Assembly (NCBI GenBank): GCA_963169355.1
Contig: CAUJCR010000028.1
Span: 62,001 to 126,000 of the forward strand
DNA from: Bacteroidota bacterium
GTDB lineage: Bacteria > Bacteroidota > Bacteroidia > B-17B0 > Aurantibacillaceae
Length of the DNA stretch: 64,000 nt
Direction of reading: 5' to 3'
In this document: positions 26,548-35,476 of the stretch, one piece after another
Layout: the number at the start of each line of letters is the position of its first letter
How positions within the stretch are numbered: the first letter of the stretch is position 1
The notes under the pieces: model-generated
What the model saw: the letters and a program-made list of their open reading frames with translations, nothing else
Database searches by the model: none
Told to the model about the DNA's origin: nothing
Position numbers and translations under genes: made by a program

Positions 26548-27669
26548 ATGCCCTTCCTCTCATTTATAGTTGGATTCAGAAACCGCGAGATAGAACGGGT
26601 TAAGCTATTCTTAGATAATTTACTTAGAATTTATCAAAATGATTTTGAACTCATTTTTATTGATTATGGTTCTTCAGAGAAAGTTTCTACCGAAGTAAAA
26701 AATTTAGTATCAAAGTATGATTTCGCCACTTATCATTTTTTTAATTCAAGAGGTCAAAATTGGAATCGAGCAAAGTGTTTAAATTATGGCGTTACAAAAA
26801 GTAAGGGGCAATATATTTTTACTTCTGATATTGATTTCTTATTCTCAAAAAATTTCATTCCAACTATTCAAAGAACTATTAAACCTAACAAGGCATTATA
26901 TTTCAAGGTTGGATTTTTATCCCAAAAACAATCACAAAACATTCAATTTGAAGCTAAAAAATACGAAATTGAAAGTTGTAGTAATGAAGATGCAATAGGA
27001 GCCTTATTAATTTCACGTCAGATGTTTGAAGAAGTTGGTGGTTATGATGAGTTCTATGAAATTTGGGGTGTAGAGGATAACGATATGTTATATCGAATTA
27101 AAATGACAACTAATGAAATTCATTTCTATAATACTGATACACTCATTTGGCATATTTGGCATTTACCTGTTAAAAACTCGAATATTTTACCGAAAGGTTG
27201 GGTTAAATTTCTTAAAGATTACTTTGAACATAAAAAGCTAAGTATCAGTTCGTGTAACGAGAATTACTATTGTCATTTTGATCAATCAAGACCTCTAATT
27301 AGCAACAAAGGAAACATTGAATTTAAAGAAATAGAAGTTAAATGTTCTGCAAACTACCTGAATTTACTAATTAAGCAAGAATTACTAAAACTAAAGCCAA
27401 ATTGTGGACTTAAAATAATTTTTAATTTTGAACAAGTAATTGAAATAAACAAAACAGGTTTAAATAAATTTGTTAGGATTGTAAACCCAATAACAAAAAG
27501 AATAAACAGCTCACTAACTTTAGAAAATACAAATATGCATTTATACTTAGATATGGATTCAGCATTAGACACATTACAGTATTTTATAAAAAACAATTCG
27601 GAAATTATTGCCGATTATTACATACCTGATGATATTAGTAGAGAAGCTGTTTACTTTATAAAAAAGTAA
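26548..27669 (+). CDS. Glycosyltransferase (GT2/GT27-like galactosyltransferase family)
   Basis: 373 residues. The GT-A domain has PFLSFIVGFRNRE (2-14), FIDYGSS (37-43), the metal-binding DID (94-96), and the acceptor/catalytic loop WGVEDNDMLYRIK (173-185), which is typical of the 'N-terminal domain of galactosyltransferase'/chondroitin-polymerase-like family. The last ~150 residues form a separate domain without recognised motifs. A decayed copy of its 5' part lies at 21550. It is the first gene of a tightly packed run of transferases and overlaps the next gene by 1 nt. Confidence 0.85.
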   Translation: MPFLSFIVGFRNREIERVKLFLDNLLRIYQNDFELIFIDYGSSEKVSTEVKNLVSKYDFATYHFFNSRGQNWNRAKCLNYGVTKSKGQYIFTSDIDFLFSKNFIPTIQRTIKPNKALYFKVGFLSQKQSQNIQFEAKKYEIESCSNEDAIGALLISRQMFEEVGGYDEFYEIWGVEDNDMLYRIKMTTNEIHFYNTDTLIWHIWHLPVKNSNILPKGWVKFLKDYFEHKKLSISSCNENYYCHFDQSRPLISNKGNIEFKEIEVKCSANYLNLLIKQELLKLKPNCGLKIIFNFEQVIEINKTGLNKFVRIVNPITKRINSSLTLENTNMHLYLDMDSALDTLQYFIKNNSEIIADYYIPDDISREAVYFIKK

Positions 27670-28781
27670 TGACCTTAACTGAACTTAATAATTATACCAT
27701 TATCATTACCGCTGACGAGCCATATTCAAAAATGTGGCATACACAGCTTATTTATACTGAATATTTATCAAAATACAATTCCGTTATTTATATAAATCCA
27801 CCTACAAAATGGACATTTTCTAAAATATTTAAAAACAAATTACCTTTTAAAAAAGTATCTAAAAAATTATTAGTTGTAGATTACCTTAATAGATTCCCTT
27901 CTTCCATAAAGTACTTTCATCAACTCAATGAATATTTTAATGAAAAGAAAATTTCAGATTTAATAAAAAAAGATAACATCAAGCAAATTTTAATTTGGCA
28001 TTTTGATTCTTTTAGAAATGTATTTAAGAACAATCTGTTCAACAGTCAGTATAATATAAAACGTATTTATCATGTCATTGACCCATTTTATAATAATCCA
28101 GAAGACAGAACATTATGTGATGTAGCTGATTTAATTATCGTAACAAGTAAACGGAATAATAAATGGTATGAAAAGTATACGAACAAATTAATTAATGTTC
28201 CTCAAGTTATTGATGTTAAACTTCATGAACAATTAGTTAATGGAATATCTACAATTAAGACGAAATTTGAGAAAGATTATTTTGTTTTACTTGGTACCAT
28301 TTCTGATGATATTGACTTTGAATGGATTTTAAAATTATTAGAGATCAACTCATTCAGATTAATTATCATCGGTAAAATAGTTCATCTTATTAAACAAGAA
28401 GGAATTGCAAAACATGTATTTGAGCATAGTAATGTTGAATATTTAGGTGTATTATCTCCTGAAGAATTCTACCCAATACTTAAAAATGCTAAGGCTGGTT
28501 TAATTATTTATAACGAAGAAAGACGGGCAAAAGTTTGCTCTCCATTAAAAACCATCAATTATATTATTAGTAACATCCCTACCCTAACAAATATTGATTG
28601 TGAAATGCCAGAATTAATAGATAATTGCATTTATAAGTCAAATTCTATCAATGAAATGAGATTAGACACACAAAAAACTATTTTAGAAAAATTACCAGTA
28701 GATAATCTAAAAAAAACAAGGTATTTATTAGAAATATCCATAGATAAGGCACTGGAAACCATTGTGGAACATATAAATTAA
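27669..28781 (+). CDS. Glycosyltransferase, GT-B fold (group 1-like)
   Basis: 370 residues. The start codon overlaps the previous stop by one base (TAATG). The N-terminal part ADEPYSKMWHTQ...IYINPPTKW and the central GTISDDIDFEWILKLLE / GVLSPEEFYPILKNAKAGLIIYNEE pattern resemble bacterial glycosyltransferases that act on hexuronic or deoxy sugars (WsaF/TuaH-type, GT1/GT4 clan). No membrane helix. Specific linkage unknown. Confidence 0.72.
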   Translation: MTLTELNNYTIIITADEPYSKMWHTQLIYTEYLSKYNSVIYINPPTKWTFSKIFKNKLPFKKVSKKLLVVDYLNRFPSSIKYFHQLNEYFNEKKISDLIKKDNIKQILIWHFDSFRNVFKNNLFNSQYNIKRIYHVIDPFYNNPEDRTLCDVADLIIVTSKRNNKWYEKYTNKLINVPQVIDVKLHEQLVNGISTIKTKFEKDYFVLLGTISDDIDFEWILKLLEINSFRLIIIGKIVHLIKQEGIAKHVFEHSNVEYLGVLSPEEFYPILKNAKAGLIIYNEERRAKVCSPLKTINYIISNIPTLTNIDCEMPELIDNCIYKSNSINEMRLDTQKTILEKLPVDNLKKTRYLLEISIDKALETIVEHIN

Positions 28782-28791
28782 CGCTTACTAA

Positions 28792-29913
28792 ATGGCTAAT
28801 AAACAAAAAGGCTTAATATTTATATCCAATGTTCAAAAAGCTTTGGAACACGAATGGTTTTGTGATTATGTGAATAAAGAAGAATTTGATTTAGAATTTA
28901 TTTTATTTAATTCAAAAGACTCTGATTTATATAATTACATTAGTAGTAAAGGTTTTAAGTGTAAAAATTATACATTAACTTCAAAGTTTTTAATTCCATT
29001 TTTTGTCATCTTTTTTTTCGTTAAGTCATTATTTAGAGGATACGATTTTATACATTGTCATTTATTCGAAGCATCCATAATCGGTATAATAACTGGAAAA
29101 TTAGCAGGAATTAAAAAACGAATTTATACAAGACATCATGCCGATTTTCACCATGTTTACTTTCCAAATGCTGTTAAGTATGATTTATTAGTAAATAAAC
29201 ATGCTACACATATTATTGCTGTTAGTAATAATATTCTACAAATTCTTGTAGAGTTGGAAGGTGTTCCAGAACATAAAATAACAGTTATTCCACATGGCAT
29301 ACCAAAAGCTGTACTTAATAAAAATATTTCTATCCAAGAAGTTGAGGCGATGAAATCTAGATACCAAATCACTAGTTATTCGCCCATTATTGGCGTAGTA
29401 TCCAGATTTACCAAATGGAAAGGAATCCAATACATTATTCCAGCTTTTAAAGAATTATTAAATGATTTTCCAAACTCAAAACTTGTATTAGCCAATGCCC
29501 GTGGCGAATATGAAAATGAAATTATGAAACTATTAAAAGAGCTTCCAGAAAATTCATATACCTTAATTCCTTTTGAAAATAATATGCCAGCATTGTTTAA
29601 GTCATTTGATGTATTTGTTCATACACCTATTGATAAAACAAGTGAGGCGTTTGGACAAGTCTATATTGAAGCACTTGGACTAAAAGTTCCTATGGTTTGT
29701 ACTCTTTCTGGAATTGCCAATGATTTTATAACTAATAATAACAATGCAAAGGTTGTAAAACATGAAAATAGTGAAGATGTGTATGAGGGAATATTATCAT
29801 TATTAAATAACCAGGACTTAAAAGAAAAAATAATTTCTCAAGGATTTATGGATGTACAAAATTTTACTTTTGAGAAAAAATTTGAAAAGCTAAAACAAGT
29901 ATATTTGATTTAA
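28792..29913 (+). CDS. Group 1 (GT4) glycosyltransferase
   Basis: 373 residues. The N-terminal acceptor domain ends with VYFPNAVKYDLLVNKHATHIIAVS and VTVIPHG-like ITVIPHGIP (about 163-171). The donor domain has GVVSRFTKWKGIQYIIPAF (about 200-218) and the E-x(7)-E motif SEAFGQVYIEALGLKVPMV (about 283-301). These are GT4 hallmarks for retaining transfer from a nucleotide sugar. It is cotranscribed with its neighbours (10 nt after the previous gene; 1-nt overlap with the next). Confidence 0.9.
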   Translation: MANKQKGLIFISNVQKALEHEWFCDYVNKEEFDLEFILFNSKDSDLYNYISSKGFKCKNYTLTSKFLIPFFVIFFFVKSLFRGYDFIHCHLFEASIIGIITGKLAGIKKRIYTRHHADFHHVYFPNAVKYDLLVNKHATHIIAVSNNILQILVELEGVPEHKITVIPHGIPKAVLNKNISIQEVEAMKSRYQITSYSPIIGVVSRFTKWKGIQYIIPAFKELLNDFPNSKLVLANARGEYENEIMKLLKELPENSYTLIPFENNMPALFKSFDVFVHTPIDKTSEAFGQVYIEALGLKVPMVCTLSGIANDFITNNNNAKVVKHENSEDVYEGILSLLNNQDLKEKIISQGFMDVQNFTFEKKFEKLKQVYLI

Positions 29914-30947
29914 TGCAAGCTTTAGTTTCAATAATTCTCCCTTGTTATAATGCAGAAAAACATCTTAAATACGCATTAGACAGCATCATAAATCAAGAAT
30001 ATAAAAATTTAGAGATTTTATGTATTGATGATGGTTCAAGCGATGGCACATTACAAATTTTGAATGATTATAAGGAAAAAGATAATCGAATGGTTGTAAT
30101 TCAAAATGACGGAAATAAAGGACTTATCTATACTTTAAATAAGGCTTTAACTTTAGTAAAAGGTGAGTACTTCGCTAGAATGGATGCAGATGATTATTCA
30201 ATACAAAATAGAATTTCTACACAATTAGAGTTTTTATTGAACAATCCTGAGATTGATTTAGTTTCAACTGGATATCAATATTTTTATAATATTGATAAGA
30301 AAGGCAATTATGTAGCACCAATAGCAGAAAGTTTTCAGGCGCTTAAATTATTATCTATTTTTTGTACTCCATTGGCACATGCTACCATTTTAGGAAGAAG
30401 TACTATCATTAAAAACAATCAATATTATTACGATAATCATTTCCCTCATGCTGAAGATTTCGAATTGTTTTCAAGGCTTGCATGGAAAAATGTAAAATTA
30501 GCAACAATAAACAAAAACTTATATTTAGTTAGATTACATTCTGAAAGTGTTTCGGTTAAATTCAATTCAGTCCAACATCAATCCAATATTGATATTGTTA
30601 AACGTAATTTAAATGTATTTTATAATAACAATACTCAAACTGACAATACTATTTGCGGTTTATTAGCTTGTCGTATTAATAGTATTGTATCTTTAAAACA
30701 ACTTAAAGAAACTTTTTCAATCATAGACAATTGTTGTAATATCTATAAAACAACTATTGTAATCGAGAATTTAAAGGAGATAGAAAACTATTTAGCAACT
30801 CATAAGTTGAATATACTCATTCAAAGTAACAAATTTAGATTTCAAAAGCTAGGTTTTAAAAACATCCCTTTTCTCCTAAAAACATTAACTCTATTAGAAA
30901 TCAAGCAAATAGCTTACTTATTAAAGAAAATTACTAGCAAATTTTAA
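29913..30947 (+). CDS. Family 2 glycosyltransferase
   Basis: 344 residues. Canonical GT2 GT-A motifs lie near the N-terminus: VSIILPCYNAEKHLKYAL (about 5-22), CIDDGSSDGT (about 37-46), and ARMDADDYS (about 89-97; DxD). The C-terminal ~130 residues are helical and unassigned. No membrane segment. It is the fourth glycosyltransferase in a row, overlapping the previous stop by one base. Confidence 0.9.
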   Translation: MQALVSIILPCYNAEKHLKYALDSIINQEYKNLEILCIDDGSSDGTLQILNDYKEKDNRMVVIQNDGNKGLIYTLNKALTLVKGEYFARMDADDYSIQNRISTQLEFLLNNPEIDLVSTGYQYFYNIDKKGNYVAPIAESFQALKLLSIFCTPLAHATILGRSTIIKNNQYYYDNHFPHAEDFELFSRLAWKNVKLATINKNLYLVRLHSESVSVKFNSVQHQSNIDIVKRNLNVFYNNNTQTDNTICGLLACRINSIVSLKQLKETFSIIDNCCNIYKTTIVIENLKEIENYLATHKLNILIQSNKFRFQKLGFKNIPFLLKTLTLLEIKQIAYLLKKITSKF

Positions 30948-30998
30948 TACTCAAATTCAATATAATTCATTATTTTTAAGACTTTTGAAAATTGAACC

Positions 30999-31808
30999 GT
31001 GAAATCGCTTTTAAAAGTTACTCTGTATATTTTTCTTTTTATTGGAAGCTCCATATTGTTATTTATAGGCACTAATGAAAATGACCATAATACACCACAA
31101 CTGGAGTTTAATGAAGCCTATAATCCCGCATTAAAAAATCTAAACTCTATTCAGAAATTAGAGTATTTTATGGATAAAACTACTCAAAACCTTAAAATAA
31201 ACCCTAATGATACTGCTCAATATGTATTTTACATTAGTGAGATTCTAAAATCTAGGTTTTATCATGGGTTATCTAACTATAATTTATCGGATAATTGGAT
31301 AGCTGTTTTACTTGGAAAAATTTCATGGTCTCATTTCACAGCTATTGTTAATCCAAATGATATTATAAAACATTCCGAGGCACTTTGTAGTCAGCAAGCA
31401 ATTGTATTTATTGAGCTTTTAAAAAGAAAAAATATAACTTATAGAACTGTTGGACTTGGGCCAAAAGAAGGGCCTGGACATTTTTTGTGCGAAGTATATT
31501 ATGATAATGCATGGCATTTATACGACATTGACAAAGAACCGCAGTGGTATTTAATAAATGATGCACATAAAGACATGAACTATTATATAAACCAACCAGA
31601 TCAATTATATAAAACATACAAGTATAGAATGACACGTGCGGAATTTGACCACTTAATCAATAAAGTAAGCTTTGGCGCTCCCAATGAATTTCCTGCCAAA
31701 AACATGTTGCTATTTCATCGAGTTACAAAAACCATAACGTATTTAATTCCTATTTTACTACTTTTATTAAGTATAGAACAAGCAAAAAAGCTAAAAAAGC
31801 AATATTAA
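30999..31808 (+). CDS. Membrane-anchored transglutaminase-like protein of unknown role
   Basis: 269 residues from a GTG start. Hydrophobic helices at about 5-24 and 247-259 bracket a soluble domain. The order EALCSQQAIVFIELLKRKNI (Cys130), GPGHFLCEVYYDNAWHLYDID (His161, Asp176/Asp178) is that of a transglutaminase-like Cys-His-Asp triad. The domain should face the periplasm if the N-terminal helix is an uncleaved anchor. It precedes the deacetylase gene by 1 nt, so it is likely coupled to polysaccharide modification. I do not recognise a named family. Confidence 0.6.
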   Translation: MKSLLKVTLYIFLFIGSSILLFIGTNENDHNTPQLEFNEAYNPALKNLNSIQKLEYFMDKTTQNLKINPNDTAQYVFYISEILKSRFYHGLSNYNLSDNWIAVLLGKISWSHFTAIVNPNDIIKHSEALCSQQAIVFIELLKRKNITYRTVGLGPKEGPGHFLCEVYYDNAWHLYDIDKEPQWYLINDAHKDMNYYINQPDQLYKTYKYRMTRAEFDHLINKVSFGAPNEFPAKNMLLFHRVTKTITYLIPILLLLLSIEQAKKLKKQY

Positions 31809-31809
31809 A

Positions 31810-32730
31810 ATGACCAAGGTCAGAAATTTCCTTTTTCACAGAGTTAATCCGGAAAGGGATTCACTTTGGGATCCCATGGATGTTAAATTATTTGAATCAA
31901 GTATAGCATATATTAAAAAAAAATTCGACATTATTACTATTGAAGACATTCCAAGTATTAAGAACAATAAAAAAAACTATGCTACAATTTCATTTGATGA
32001 TGGCTACAAAGACAATATAGACTATGCTTTACCTATATTGGAAAAATATAATATTAAAGCTTCGTTTTATGTTGTTACAAACTGTATAGATTATAATATT
32101 CCAACTTGGACCTATATCTTAGACTATCTTTTTACACACACAAAACACCAGTCTATACACTTAAATTTTGACTTCTTACCACAAGCAATGCGTGATGTTG
32201 CTTTCAACCATGTTAATTATAGAATTGAATATGCTAAAAAATTAAAACCACTATTAAAAACCCTAAATCATTCTCAGCGTTCAGAAATATTGCAAGAGAT
32301 TTCATTAGTATTTAACGATGTTGAACTTCCTAAAATCATGATGAATTGGGATGATTTAAGAAAATTATACTCATTAGGCCATAAAATTGGCTCTCATACA
32401 ACAACTCATAATATGCTTGGGACAATAAGCGATGAAAATGAAATCAGATTTGAATTAGAAAACTCAAGAAATAGAATAAAAGAAAAACTAGGTTTTTTCC
32501 CAGCAACAATTTCTTATCCAATTGGCAACTATAATGACACAGTAATTCGTATTAGCCAAGAGCTTGGTTACTCAATTGGTCTCGCAGTGAAACAAAAAAT
32601 ATATAATTCAGAAAAAGACAGTATATTCGACATACCAAGAATTGAACTATATAATGAATCTTGGCTTAAAACTTATCTAAGAATTAATCATACATTAGAA
32701 AACATTAAACGTATAATTAAGTATAAATGA
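31810..32730 (+). CDS. NodB-type polysaccharide/sugar N-deacetylase
   Basis: 306 residues without a signal peptide, so probably cytoplasmic. Motif 1 is SFDDGYKDN (61-69; catalytic and metal Asp63/Asp64) and motif 2 is GSHTTTH (194-200; metal His196 and His200). The insertion between them (about 90-175) is helical. NodB-fold enzymes remove N- or O-acetyl groups in a metal-dependent way. Its stop overlaps the start of the formyltransferase gene by 4 nt. The protein resembles deacetylases found in exopolysaccharide clusters. Confidence 0.85.
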   Translation: MTKVRNFLFHRVNPERDSLWDPMDVKLFESSIAYIKKKFDIITIEDIPSIKNNKKNYATISFDDGYKDNIDYALPILEKYNIKASFYVVTNCIDYNIPTWTYILDYLFTHTKHQSIHLNFDFLPQAMRDVAFNHVNYRIEYAKKLKPLLKTLNHSQRSEILQEISLVFNDVELPKIMMNWDDLRKLYSLGHKIGSHTTTHNMLGTISDENEIRFELENSRNRIKEKLGFFPATISYPIGNYNDTVIRISQELGYSIGLAVKQKIYNSEKDSIFDIPRIELYNESWLKTYLRINHTLENIKRIIKYK

Positions 32731-33533
32731 AAATAGTTTTATGGATAGGTAATGGAGCAAATCAAAAGGCTTTTGCAAATAAACTGAATTCATTATACCC
32801 AATCAGTACAATATTTATTGAATCGAGAAAAAAAAAGAAAACACTTCAACTTTCTAAAGTTATTACAAAAATCCTTGATTTAACTATTTTCCATTCAATT
32901 CATCGTGCTTGGAATAATTTAATGAGTTATTATAATGAAACATTTCCTCGATTGCCCGAAGTAAAATGTTTTTGTGTTTCAAATATTAATGATGAGTCAG
33001 TTTACAACGAAACATCAAAAATAAACCCTGATCTAATTTTAGTTTCAGGAACTAGTTTAATTAAAGAAGATTTATTAAAAATACATTCAACGTATGGAAT
33101 AATGAATCTCCATACAGGACTATCTCCATATATTAAAGGAGGACCGAACTGTACTAATTGGTGCATTTCTACACTGCAAATCCATCTAATTGGAAATACA
33201 ATAATGTGGATTGATAAAGGAATAGATTCTGGAAACATTATTACAAGTGAGTTAACTCAATTTAATGGGAATGAAACTTTAAATGAAATCCATCTAAAAG
33301 TAATGGAACATGCGCATGAACTATATATTAACGCAGTGAATAAAGTAATAAAAGGAAACATTCAGGGAATCCCACAAAACAACTTGGTAACTGGTAAAAC
33401 ATATTATACCAAACATTGGGGGATTAAACAAAAGTTTAATTTACTTTTTAATATAAAAAAATTCAAATCTATTGTTCTTTCAGACTCTTATAAATTTGAG
33501 CAAAGCAAAGTAACAACAGTAAATCTGAATTAA
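32727..33533 (+). CDS. Formyltransferase-family protein (sugar N-formyltransferase candidate)
   Basis: 268 residues. The formyltransferase catalytic triad Asn-x-His...Asp is visible: MNLHTGLSPYIKG (Asn127, His129) and GIDSGNI (Asp167). The Gly-rich start MKIVLWIGNGANQK and absence of the tRNA-binding C-terminal domain of Fmt argue against a methionyl-tRNA formyltransferase. Sugar formyltransferases of this fold (VioF/QdtF/FdtF type) use N10-formyl-tetrahydrofolate to formylate an amino sugar. The gene contains a run of nine A at 32828-32836. It directly follows a deacetylase that could expose the amine. Confidence 0.78.
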   Translation: MKIVLWIGNGANQKAFANKLNSLYPISTIFIESRKKKKTLQLSKVITKILDLTIFHSIHRAWNNLMSYYNETFPRLPEVKCFCVSNINDESVYNETSKINPDLILVSGTSLIKEDLLKIHSTYGIMNLHTGLSPYIKGGPNCTNWCISTLQIHLIGNTIMWIDKGIDSGNIITSELTQFNGNETLNEIHLKVMEHAHELYINAVNKVIKGNIQGIPQNNLVTGKTYYTKHWGIKQKFNLLFNIKKFKSIVLSDSYKFEQSKVTTVNLN

Positions 33534-33553
33534 CGCATTTAATAATATTTATC

Positions 33554-33561
33554 TATTTTTG
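33554..33561 (+). promoter_or_regulatory. -7 promoter box, asparagine synthase gene
   Basis: TATTTTTG matches TAnnTTTG, and exactly 4 nt separate it from the ATG at 33566. This predicts a leaderless mRNA. Confidence 0.5.
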
Positions 33562-33565
33562 TACT

Positions 33566-35476
33566 ATGTGCGGAATTACTGGTTTTATCGACTTTAAAAA
33601 TTCTTCAAATGAGGATGTTTTAAAACGTATGACTGATGTTCTGCAACATCGAGGGCCGGATGGAGCAGGTTATCACTTTTCTTCTGATAATACACAACAA
33701 ATTGGGCTTGGACACCGACGTTTATCAATTATTGATTTAAGCAATCATGCTAGCCAACCGATGTTTTTTAAGCATTGGAGTATTGTATTTAATGGGGAAA
33801 TATATAATTTTCAAGAGCTAAGAGCCGAATTAATAGCATTAAATCATCAATTTATAACAAATTCTGATACAGAAGTTATTCTGCACGCATTTGCGGAATG
33901 GGGCATCCAATGTATTTCTAAATTTATTGGGATGTTTGCTTTCGTTATTTATGATGCTGAAAAACAAGAAATTTACTGTGTAAGAGATAGGGCTGGCGTA
34001 AAACCCTTTTACTATTATTGGGATGGTCAACTTTTTTTATTTGCTTCTGAATTAAAGTCCTTTCATCAACATCCAAATTTTAAAAAAGAAATAGACATTC
34101 ATGCAGTTGCAAGTTTTATGCAGTATGGTCATATTCCCACGCCTAACTGTATTTTTAAAAATTGCTATAAATTACAAGCAGGGCATTTTTTAGTATTTAA
34201 TTTAAACTCCAAAAATTTTGAAATAAAGAAGTATTGGAATGTGTATGATGCTTATAATAAACCAAAGCTCGATATATCATTTCAAGAAGCAAAATTCGAA
34301 ACTGAGAAAATATTAAGTTCAGCATTTCAATACCGCATGGTGGCAGATGTGCCTGTTGGCGTGTTCCTAAGCGGTGGATATGATAGTGCATGTGTAACTG
34401 CATTATTACAACGTCAAAACAATACACCCTTAAAAACGTTTACCATTGCAGTTCCTGATATTGGTTTAAATGAAGCGCCTTATGCAAAAGACATTTCAAA
34501 ACATTTAGGTACAGAACATCATGAAATGGAATGTTCAAGTAAGGAAGCCCTTGAATTGATTAATTCATTACCATTTTATTACGATGAACCCTTTGGAGAC
34601 CAGAGCGCCATTCCAACTTCCTTAGTTTGTAAAATGGCTAAGGAACACGTTACGGTTGCTTTAAGTGCCGATGCAGGTGATGAAATATTTGCAGGTTACA
34701 ATCGTTACGATTATTTAATACGTTATGGCAACAAATTAAATAGTATGCCTAAAGTCTTAAGAAAATCCGTTTCTCACTTGATGGATATGATAAAAGCAGA
34801 CTCTATTCCTGTTTTAAAAAATTCGTATAATTTTCCTAACCGCTATGAAAAATTAAAGAAGCTACTTTTAAATCCTTCTCATCAAAACATCATGTTGAGT
34901 TTAAGCCAGCAATTCACAAACGAAGAAATCAATAATTTATTTATAAAAAAGATAAACACTCTCCATAACGCATACATTTCAACCGAATTAAAGAAAGAGT
35001 TTTACACACCTTTGTCGTATATGATGGCAATTGATTATCAAACATACTTACTAGATGATATTTTACAGAAAGTAGATAGAGCCTCTATGTCTGCTAGCCT
35101 TGAAGGAAGAGAGCCTTTTTTAGACCATCGTATTATTGAATGGGCTGCACAATTACCCGATAATTATAAATACCATCATGGTGAAAAGAAATATATCCTT
35201 AAAGAAATTGTTCATCAGTATATTCCTAAATCCCTAATGGATAGACCTAAAATGGGCTTTGCAATCCCTATTGAAAAATGGCTAATGGAAGATTTAAAAG
35301 ACAAAGTGTTTTATTATACGGAAGAAAAGCTCATTATCGAACAAGGTATTTTTAATATTGAAATTATTAGAAAATTAAAACATCATTTCTACACACTTGG
35401 TAAAAAAGAGTATGCCCTCAAAATATGGTATTTACTGATATTCCAGATGTGGCATGAGAAATGGATGAGTAATTAA
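33566..35476 (+). CDS. asnB: Glutamine-hydrolysing asparagine synthase
   Basis: 636 residues. N-terminal class II glutaminase domain with catalytic Cys2 (MCGITGF) and HRGPDG; C-terminal ATP-pyrophosphatase domain with the P-loop SGGYDS in VFLSGGYDSACV (residues about 266-277). Asparagine synthase-like enzymes amidate Asp or, in polysaccharide loci, uronic-acid residues of the glycan (WbpS type). The setting here favours the latter but the sequence does not decide it. A TATTTTTG box lies 4 nt upstream. Its last 4 bases overlap the 3' end of the convergent Wzy-like gene. Confidence 0.9.
   Translation: MCGITGFIDFKNSSNEDVLKRMTDVLQHRGPDGAGYHFSSDNTQQIGLGHRRLSIIDLSNHASQPMFFKHWSIVFNGEIYNFQELRAELIALNHQFITNSDTEVILHAFAEWGIQCISKFIGMFAFVIYDAEKQEIYCVRDRAGVKPFYYYWDGQLFLFASELKSFHQHPNFKKEIDIHAVASFMQYGHIPTPNCIFKNCYKLQAGHFLVFNLNSKNFEIKKYWNVYDAYNKPKLDISFQEAKFETEKILSSAFQYRMVADVPVGVFLSGGYDSACVTALLQRQNNTPLKTFTIAVPDIGLNEAPYAKDISKHLGTEHHEMECSSKEALELINSLPFYYDEPFGDQSAIPTSLVCKMAKEHVTVALSADAGDEIFAGYNRYDYLIRYGNKLNSMPKVLRKSVSHLMDMIKADSIPVLKNSYNFPNRYEKLKKLLLNPSHQNIMLSLSQQFTNEEINNLFIKKINTLHNAYISTELKKEFYTPLSYMMAIDYQTYLLDDILQKVDRASMSASLEGREPFLDHRIIEWAAQLPDNYKYHHGEKKYILKEIVHQYIPKSLMDRPKMGFAIPIEKWLMEDLKDKVFYYTEEKLIIEQGIFNIEIIRKLKHHFYTLGKKEYALKIWYLLIFQMWHEKWMSN

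Noticed and set aside
31915-31923. A9 tracts in the deacetylase, formyltransferase and lepB genes as phase-variation sites
   Set aside because: Runs of A of 8-9 are common in this AT-rich DNA and encode Lys-Lys-Lys, so they are not distinctive; the G9 tract is.
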